Source: Channallabes apus (taxonomy: Eukaryota > Chordata > Actinopteri > Siluriformes > Clariidae). From it: a stretch of DNA of 64,000 nt. Below, in pieces: positions 58,326 to 64,000 of this stretch. The number at the start of each line of letters is the position of its first letter. Position 1 is the stretch's first letter. Position numbers and translations under genes: made by a program. The notes beneath the pieces are model-generated. The model did not search any database, was not told where the DNA came from, and was given only the letters and a program-made list of their open reading frames with translations. Location of the stretch: NCBI GenBank assembly GCA_030522415.1, contig CM060121.1:2668976-2732975 (forward strand). Reading direction: 5' to 3'.

Positions 58326-58739
58326 TTACTTTTTTTTACCACTTCATCACTCTGATGCTGATTCCTGTTTCCTCGCACTTTAAACACAAGCGTTCTTACA
58401 GTACTTACTGTACAGCTACATGTCGCGCGAGTCAAGAGACGTTTAGCGATCAAAGAGCTAGCTAAACTACGCTCCGCTAGCGGACATACTGTAGCAACAT
58501 TTACATTCTTCACTACACTCTTCATATTCTGTAACAATCACAAAGTACACGTACAGTAAGCCTGCAAACCCCAAAGAGAAATAATCTGGAGTTCCGCCAA
58601 AAATCAAAGTCAACAAATGAAAATGAAATCTAGAAATGTTCTCCGCTGTACAAACAGACACACAGCAACGCGCTAAGGCTAACGGTGCTTTAATTACAGT
58701 TAATTATAAACACACCACAGTGAAATAAAATAATTTTTA

Positions 58740-59480
58740 AAAATTCAAGATTTCAAATACAAACCGTAATATTCTGTTCATTTACTGTCTGCTAGTGAAA
58801 AATGTTTTATATTTTGTAAATAAACTCCCCCCCCCCTCCCAAAAAAAGAAAAATGTCAATATTACAAAGAAAAAATATATACTATTTACTTTTTTTTGTC
58901 ACTATAAAAAAAAAAATTATAAAAAAAAAAAAAAAATTAAGGAAACATCATAATATTTATATAAAAATCTTAATATAAAAAAAAAATATCATAAAGAATA
59001 TACAATAGAAATAATATAATATTTAATTCCATTCTAAAATGCTACAATAATAATAATAATATAAAAGTCATATTTCAAGAAAAAAAATCATATTACAAAT
59101 GTCTTAACATAATAAAAACAGTAATAATATTTAAAAAGAATAATAATATGATTTTAAAAAATCCATAATATTTTAAGGAAAAATGACATAATATTTTAGT
59201 CGTATTATTTTAAAAAGTAATGCCAGTTGAAACATATATAAATTTTAAATAATTATCATAGTTTAAGAAAAAAATTCATAATCTTACAAAAATTTTAATT
59301 AAAAAAAACCCTGTTATAGTGCTTAAGGAAAATAATTCAGAAGGTATAAAAATAAAAGTCACAATATTTTTAAAGTCATAATATTACAAAGAAAAGCTTA
59401 AATAATTAAAACTTTTCAGTAAAAAAAAAAAACATGATAATAATAATAATAAATAAGCAGTAAAATAAGAAGTGAAATAA
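58740..59480. repeat. Cryptically simple A/T-rich tract (AAAATCATAATATT words)
   Basis: Runs of A alternate with 'cataatattt', 'ataatattac' and 'aataataataat' through about 740 bp of extremely AT-rich DNA. No inverted termini or frames were seen. It separates the (AC)n cluster at 58.3 kb from unique sequence at 59.5 kb. Confidence 0.7.
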
Positions 59481-60210
59481 GTAAAATAAAGTGAGAATGC
59501 AGTGCTAAACTGGTGCACATCACAGCAGTGTTACAGTGTTACAGTAAAGGACGGTGTCTATTCGGTAAAGTTTTAGTTTTCTTTTAGTTTTACAATGCTT
59601 ATTTTTTGCACTTAATATATTATGACCTTTTTTCTCACTTTAAATTTATTACTGAAAAATTATGACCTTATTTTTTGAAAAATTTGCACTTTATTCTCGA
59701 AATCCTGCACGCTTTGTTGTTAAATCTTGGCCCTAAAAGGCTGTGATTTAATTACCAGTAAAATATTAGATTTGTAGCTTTTTAACCTTTTTTTTTTCTT
59801 CAAACTCTCAGGATTTTTTTTGTCCCTAAAATAATTTTATCTACATTTATTAAATCTGATAGTGTAAATGCAACTAAACTAATATTCGACAAGTGACTCA
59901 TCCTCTGAATATGATGACACGAGTTATGGAAAAAAATAATAATTCAAAGCTCCAGACATTACTGAATAACCTCGGAGCTTCCTCGGCATTAAAATCGTTT
60001 GATTTGTACATTTTCCAGACTTTCTTTCGGTCTGCTAAGACAGGTTGAAAAAAAAGGTTTTTACAACAATTACATTTGTTTCGGAAGACCGTTTATCCCT
60101 GGATTTCAAGCTTGTAGTTAGAATATTGTAACACAATAAGTCAGGGATAAGTGCTTCCAGGGTCAAAGTTCAAAGTAATGAGCAGTTGTTCTAATCAGCG
60201 CTGGTATACA
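59480..60210. other. AT-rich unique sequence
   Basis: T-rich words 'ttatgacctta(t)ttttt' recur at 59620-59690. Nothing else is recognised. Confidence 0.55.
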
Positions 60211-60212
60211 TA

Positions 60213-60640
60213 CAGTGAAACCTCGGATTGCGAGTAACGCGGTGTGCGAGTGTTCCGCAAGACAAGCAAGGATTTTTTATAAATTTTGACTTGGAAAATG
60301 AACAAGTTTTAGTTTTCGAGCACAGAGTATCATTTATTACGTATGCGTTTCTTGTTTTGACGCTGAGCGCCACATGATCACAACTGAGCCAACGGTTTTT
60401 CTCTCTCTTGTAGTGCAGAATTGTGGGTAATCGTCTCCCCTGCTGGGTCTTAGTGCGCGTCTCTCACTCGTATAATCAACATCCGTGCACGTGTGTACTG
60501 TTTACTATAACACTGTGACCACGTGTGTGTGTGTGCGTAAAACATATTTTATTTTGTGTCTGTATGTAAAGCAAAAGCAAGTCTCATTAGAGAGGTTAAA
60601 GATCCATTTTCTCCATCTGCTCAAGGCACAGTCTGCTCTT
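60213..60640 (+). mobile_element. Tigger/pogo-like DNA transposon terminus and interior fragment
   Basis: It starts after TA with CAGTGAAACCTCGGATTGCG and continues 'gagtaacgcggtgtgcgag', which resembles the terminal repeats of Tigger/pogo-class Tc1-mariner elements (CAGTGgAACCTCGgtttacg). The interior ending 'gagaggttaaagatcc' looks like non-coding transposon sequence. A matching right terminus was not found before the (AC)n tract at 60.68 kb. Confidence 0.65.
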
Positions 60641-60682
60641 TGTAACTGTGTGTGCGTGCGTCATTGGACACCATGCCGAACA

Positions 60683-60733
<51 letters not shown>

Positions 60734-60771
60734 CCCTCCTATTTTCACCTACACAGACACACACACACACT
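60683..60771 (+). repeat. (AC)n microsatellites
   Basis: A long tract at 60683-60731 and a shorter one near 60758-60770. Confidence 0.95.
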
Positions 60772-60774
60772 TTC

Positions 60775-61185
60775 TCTCTGCTCTACACAGAAACACTGCT
60801 CTGTCGCGATCTTTTTACAAAGGTAAAGTGCCTTGTTGAGCTGGTCAGTTCTGGGAACAGTTCTAGAATCAGGGTCTATTCAAGTGAACCAGTTCTGTGA
60901 ATCTAAACTTTTCTCAGAACTGTTTCCATTCTCCACTTTCCTGTCACACTGAGGTGGAACAGATCCACTAGTGACCTGTACATGCTACCATCGACAGCAC
61001 AGTTTAACTGTTATAGAGAGATAAATGCATTAAAAATATCAACTGACAACTGTCACAAAATTTGGGGGGCATCTGAGTTAATCCGGGACATTTGAACGTT
61101 CATACGGCTCTGAACGACAATTGAAGTCGTAGTGGCTCGGAGCCCACTGCGGGCGCGACCTTTGATAACAAAACCATTTGCAGAC
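60775..61185. other. Unique intergenic sequence
   Basis: Contains a 'gttctgggaacagttctag'-type imperfect palindrome near 60847-60865. No gene or repeat family is recognised. Confidence 0.5.
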
Positions 61186-61441
61186 TACATGGCTGGGAGT
61201 TACTGCCACATTCCCCGTACAGCCATTTCCACAAGGAACTCCTGGGAGGCCAGTGTTTTTCAGACGTGAAGCAGAAAGTCCAAAAGAAAACTTTCTACCT
61301 TGACGTTATCCAAACTCTAGAGAAAAGCTAGGATGACTGCATGGGTGAAGCAGCAGATTGTAAAGGAAGTTTTACTTTCATAAAGGTATTCGGTTATTCA
61401 GCTCAATCAAAGTCCCGCTTTGACATGAACACCCCTTGTAT
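61185..61441 (-). mobile_element. mariner/Tc1-type MITE fragment with intact right end
   Basis: The terminus 'caaagtcccgctttgacatg' followed by aacaccccttgta abuts TA. Internal 'ccacaaggaactcctgggag' and 'gaaaactttctaccttgac' match the family. The left part (ccacattccccgtacagcc) matches the reverse complement of the 37.8 kb copy. Confidence 0.75.
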
Positions 61442-61444
61442 ATA

Positions 61445-62830
61445 TTATGAACCTTATCATGCTGTAATGAGGAATTCTCCGAGGTACTTCAGACCCAGCG
61501 GCTGCCCCTCTTACCCCCCGGATGGACGATGCGAGTAAGCTACTTCGATTCCACGCCGTGCTAATTATAAAAGATAATCTCGTGCCATTTCGGGTCAGAC
61601 GGGGTTAAACCAGCAGAACTGCAGCTCACTTCAGGGACGGTCGAAAGCGACCTCGATGATTAATCCTTCATATTCTTGAGAGAGATTTCAGATGAAGGCT
61701 CTGCGATTAAATTAACAACTACAAACTGGACTATAGTGGATGATTATGAGGGGAGAAAAAGGATCTTAATTAATTAATCATCTTTAAACAAAGTATTTAC
61801 TGTATAAGGATTCCACAACAAGCTATAAATAGTGACATCACACGTGTTCCATGTGAGTAATTACAAAGTAATGTTTATTAATGGTTTTTTCTAACGTTAC
61901 TTAAAGCCAGTGTTCATGCAATCATATTAGACATTATTATAATCATTATCTACTTCTAACGAAGAACATTCCAGACACCTACGCCATGTTTTTCATCCGT
62001 CTGACATTTCGTAGCCACCGCGAGTCTGTGAACCCGTTTCGATCGTGCTCGATGATCTCGACACCGAACGGCTTGACAAACAACGTTCAAAACACGCCGG
62101 GTCATCACCAGGGTCGTAAATGATCTGGTTCTGTGTGTGTTATTTTTTTACTACGGTCAAAGGGAAGCATTCGATAATAAACCAAGCATCAGGACCAGTG
62201 GAGAGGACTGGAGGCGATTGCTCTGGCTGGTGCTGATATTTGTAAATAAATGCCACGTCCCTGGAGGTCCTCCCCGCTGTGAATTATTAGCAAAGCTTCA
62301 TTGATCTCCGTCGAAATCACACAGTAATCTCCGGGTTTTCAGCCGGGACTTTACCGGACGCTCGGCTGCCACCGTTATCGTAAAGGTGTTTCACAGTCCT
62401 TTTTGTTACCTTTTTTTTTTTCCCTAATATTATTTCTTCCTGTTCTTCCTCGGCAGTTGGTGTGTGTGCGTGTGTGTGTGTATTTTATAGTCTCAATAAA
62501 AAGGCTAAAACCCCCACCATAAATGCAAACCCCCCGCAACCCCTCCCCTCCATTCCGTGTTACAGTCTTACAGTGATGAACACCCGCTGTAATAAAGACG
62601 TGTTTATGGAAGCGCTTCGAGTATCCCGTGTTCGCGGCGGCACGTCGCCCGGCGCAACAGGGCGTGACGGACTGCGAGAGCCGACGTGGAGTTTTGCATT
62701 CGTATCTCAGCTTTGGTTCATCGGAAAAACGAAATGCGGTAAAGATAAAGACGAGGATAAAGATTCCGTTCTCATGATTCCATGCTGGTGTATTTTGAAT
62801 CAGAAAAGTATCACGCTAAGTATTGCGTAG
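61445..62830. promoter_or_regulatory. Unique block, candidate conserved non-coding elements
   Basis: 61460-61800 and 61980-62400 are balanced and non-repetitive with TTAAT/ATTAAT cores ('ggatcttaattaattaatca', 'gattaaattaacaactac'). 62560-62820 is CpG-rich with one frame on the plus strand (62462-62830) that begins in a GT tract and shows no family resemblance. Confidence 0.3.
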
Positions 62831-62831
62831 G

Positions 62832-63050
62832 GGGCGTCGCGGTGGTGTAGTGGTTAGCGCTGTGCTGTCGCCTCGTACCTCCAGGGTCGAGGGTTCGATT
62901 CCCACCTCCCTCTTTTGTGTTTTTGGTGGGGTTCATCTCTGTAGTCCGGTTTCCTCCTACAATCCAAAGACGTGCAGAGCAGGATAACTGGCTTTCCAGA
63001 TGTGTGACCTGTACCCCGCCTCTTGCCAGTCGTCTAGTGCGTACGGTCTT
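62832..63050 (+). mobile_element. Diverged V-SINE-like element, 3' part lost
   Basis: A tRNA-like head (gtcgcggtggtgtagtgg) and box-B-like ggttcgattccc are followed by a degraded core (tagtccggtttcctcctac, aatccaaagacgtgcag) and a vestige of the tail (gtaccccgcctcttgcc). The head carries a duplicated 'gctgtgctgtcgcct', and the linker differs from the other copies. This is an older copy or a sister subfamily. Confidence 0.8.
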
Positions 63051-63059
63051 GCTAATAGA

Positions 63060-64000
63060 TTTGCATTACAGTATATATCAAAAAGAAAATGCATTTCAAA
63101 TGTAAAAAAAGATGAACTTTTCTCTTTCAATGGACGTCAAAATCCGATCTGTCGTAACGACGATGTCACCTCTGAAGCAAACGCCAAAACTCAGTGTCCT
63201 GTCGTCAATCACGGCGCACGGGATCACCGAACAAACAGAGAGCATCCTAGTGAGAAGGAGATCTAATATAAACCACGCAGGTGCAAAACCCGAATCAAAT
63301 GAGATCGCCTCTCCGTGCCACGGGCCTTGTTCGTCCCTGCCCCGGTGCATGCTGGGACAGCAAGCAGGGTCAGAAAGTCAGGCTCTCTCTTACTCTCTCT
63401 TACTCTCTCTATCTCGATTTGCGAGCTGTAATGAAATGCCGCGGCCCTGCTTGTCACAGGTCAGCAAGCCGTCATGCACCGCAAATGCCAAGCCCATTCG
63501 TTATGAAAATGCTATGCATTGATTTGTCATACGCCGCGAAGCTCTGGCGAGAGGGGCCATTTTTAAATCCGTGCAGCGCCGCCGCGGACCGTGGCGTTAC
63601 CATTAATACCTTTCACGCTGGCTGAGATTAGGGAGTTTTAGAGTAGCATGAATAACATGACGCCGGGCCCGGCTGAACAGGATGACGTAAAACTGTTATA
63701 ATGCGCTCGTTCAGATCAGAACATCATACTTTGTCCTAAACCCCATCCAACAACAACAATCCATAATAATAATAATATGCGTGTTTGTTTTTAAAGACAG
63801 GTTAAAGCATTTATGTATGACCACAGTTATGACAGGTCATGACACCCGTCGAAAAATTATGGCTCTGTTTATTCACAGTCCATCATGCCACATTTATGAC
63901 ATGTTGCGTCCAAGTCCATGACATTATACTACTGGTACCAGGATGACATTTAGAACGTAGGTCACCTGACATCATTATTTTACTGCGCTCGTGCTTATGA
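63060..64000. promoter_or_regulatory. Unique CpG-containing block, candidate conserved non-coding element
   Basis: 63430-63720 is non-repetitive with an octamer-like 'gcaaatgcc' and 'gaaaatgctatgcattgat', followed by 'ccatttttaaatccgtgcag'. Overlapping plus frames (63112-63522 of 136 codons, 63281-63625 of 114 codons) and minus frames conflict and pass through a (CT)n-like stretch, so none is called as a gene. The last 250 bases contain recurring 'atgaca' words. Confidence 0.33.

Noticed and set aside
63112..63522. 136-codon plus-strand frame near the right edge
   Set aside because: Overlapping frames in other phases are equally open, no splice sites or motifs are convincing, and it spans a CT-like tract.

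Overview
This window looks like non-coding sequence from a teleost fish chromosome. It has no bacterial-style gene layout and no long conserved reading frame. It is dense in (CA)n/(GT)n, (AT)n, (CT)n and other microsatellites. It also carries many copies of a V-SINE-type retroposon with the conserved fish/vertebrate core that reads like 'gtttgcatgttctcc...cctccggtttcctcccacagtccaaagacatgcag' (given here in pieces only) and an ATGA-type tail. The SINE variants point to an otophysan, perhaps a catfish, but that placement is inference.

Genes: I found only one segment that resembles a coding exon. It is on the minus strand at 34052-34156, with a good 3' splice donor, strongly GC-biased third codon positions and a CpG-rich setting. 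Its product is not recognised. Essentially every other open frame is a by-product of simple repeats, SINEs or chance. No tRNA, rRNA, CRISPR array, operon or defence-type system was seen.

Layout: 1-5.5 kb is AT-rich flank, a GC-richer unique block (1.0-2.1 kb), a cryptically simple TAACA/ATGTAA-rich stretch (2.6-3.5 kb) and a microsatellite cluster (3.9-4.8 kb). From 5.5 to 24.6 kb, unique blocks that resemble developmental-enhancer deserts (ATTA-rich, moderately GC, non-repetitive) alternate with microsatellites, three V-SINEs, a TIR element at 14.2-14.8 kb and a mariner-type MITE. A diverged 25-bp minisatellite of about 1.4 kb with a 225-bp internal duplication occupies 24.6-26.0 kb. A clean 340-bp hAT-type MITE with an 8-bp target duplication lies at 28.1-28.5 kb. 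A polypurine tract of about 1.1 kb lies at 29.9-31.1 kb. The candidate exon is embedded among microsatellites at 34 kb. From 34.9 to 43 kb there are more MITE fragments, SINEs and a TTAA-bounded candidate element. Unique blocks dominate 43-50.6 kb. A dispersed family is present twice (50.7-51.5 and 55.0-56.0 kb), each copy interrupted by a different SINE. At 52.7-54.0 kb lies a tandem array of units of about 277 bp containing a SINE flanked by perfect 86-bp direct repeats. The remainder is unique sequence, an AT-rich cryptic repeat (58.7-59.5 kb), a Tigger/pogo-like terminus (60.2 kb) and a diverged SINE (62.8 kb).

No coherent new multi-gene system is visible. The most notable items are the 86-bp perfect direct repeats around one SINE, the unassigned exon, the long polypurine tract, the minisatellite with a nine-unit duplication, the recurring MITE family and the inverted GT/AC microsatellite pairs.
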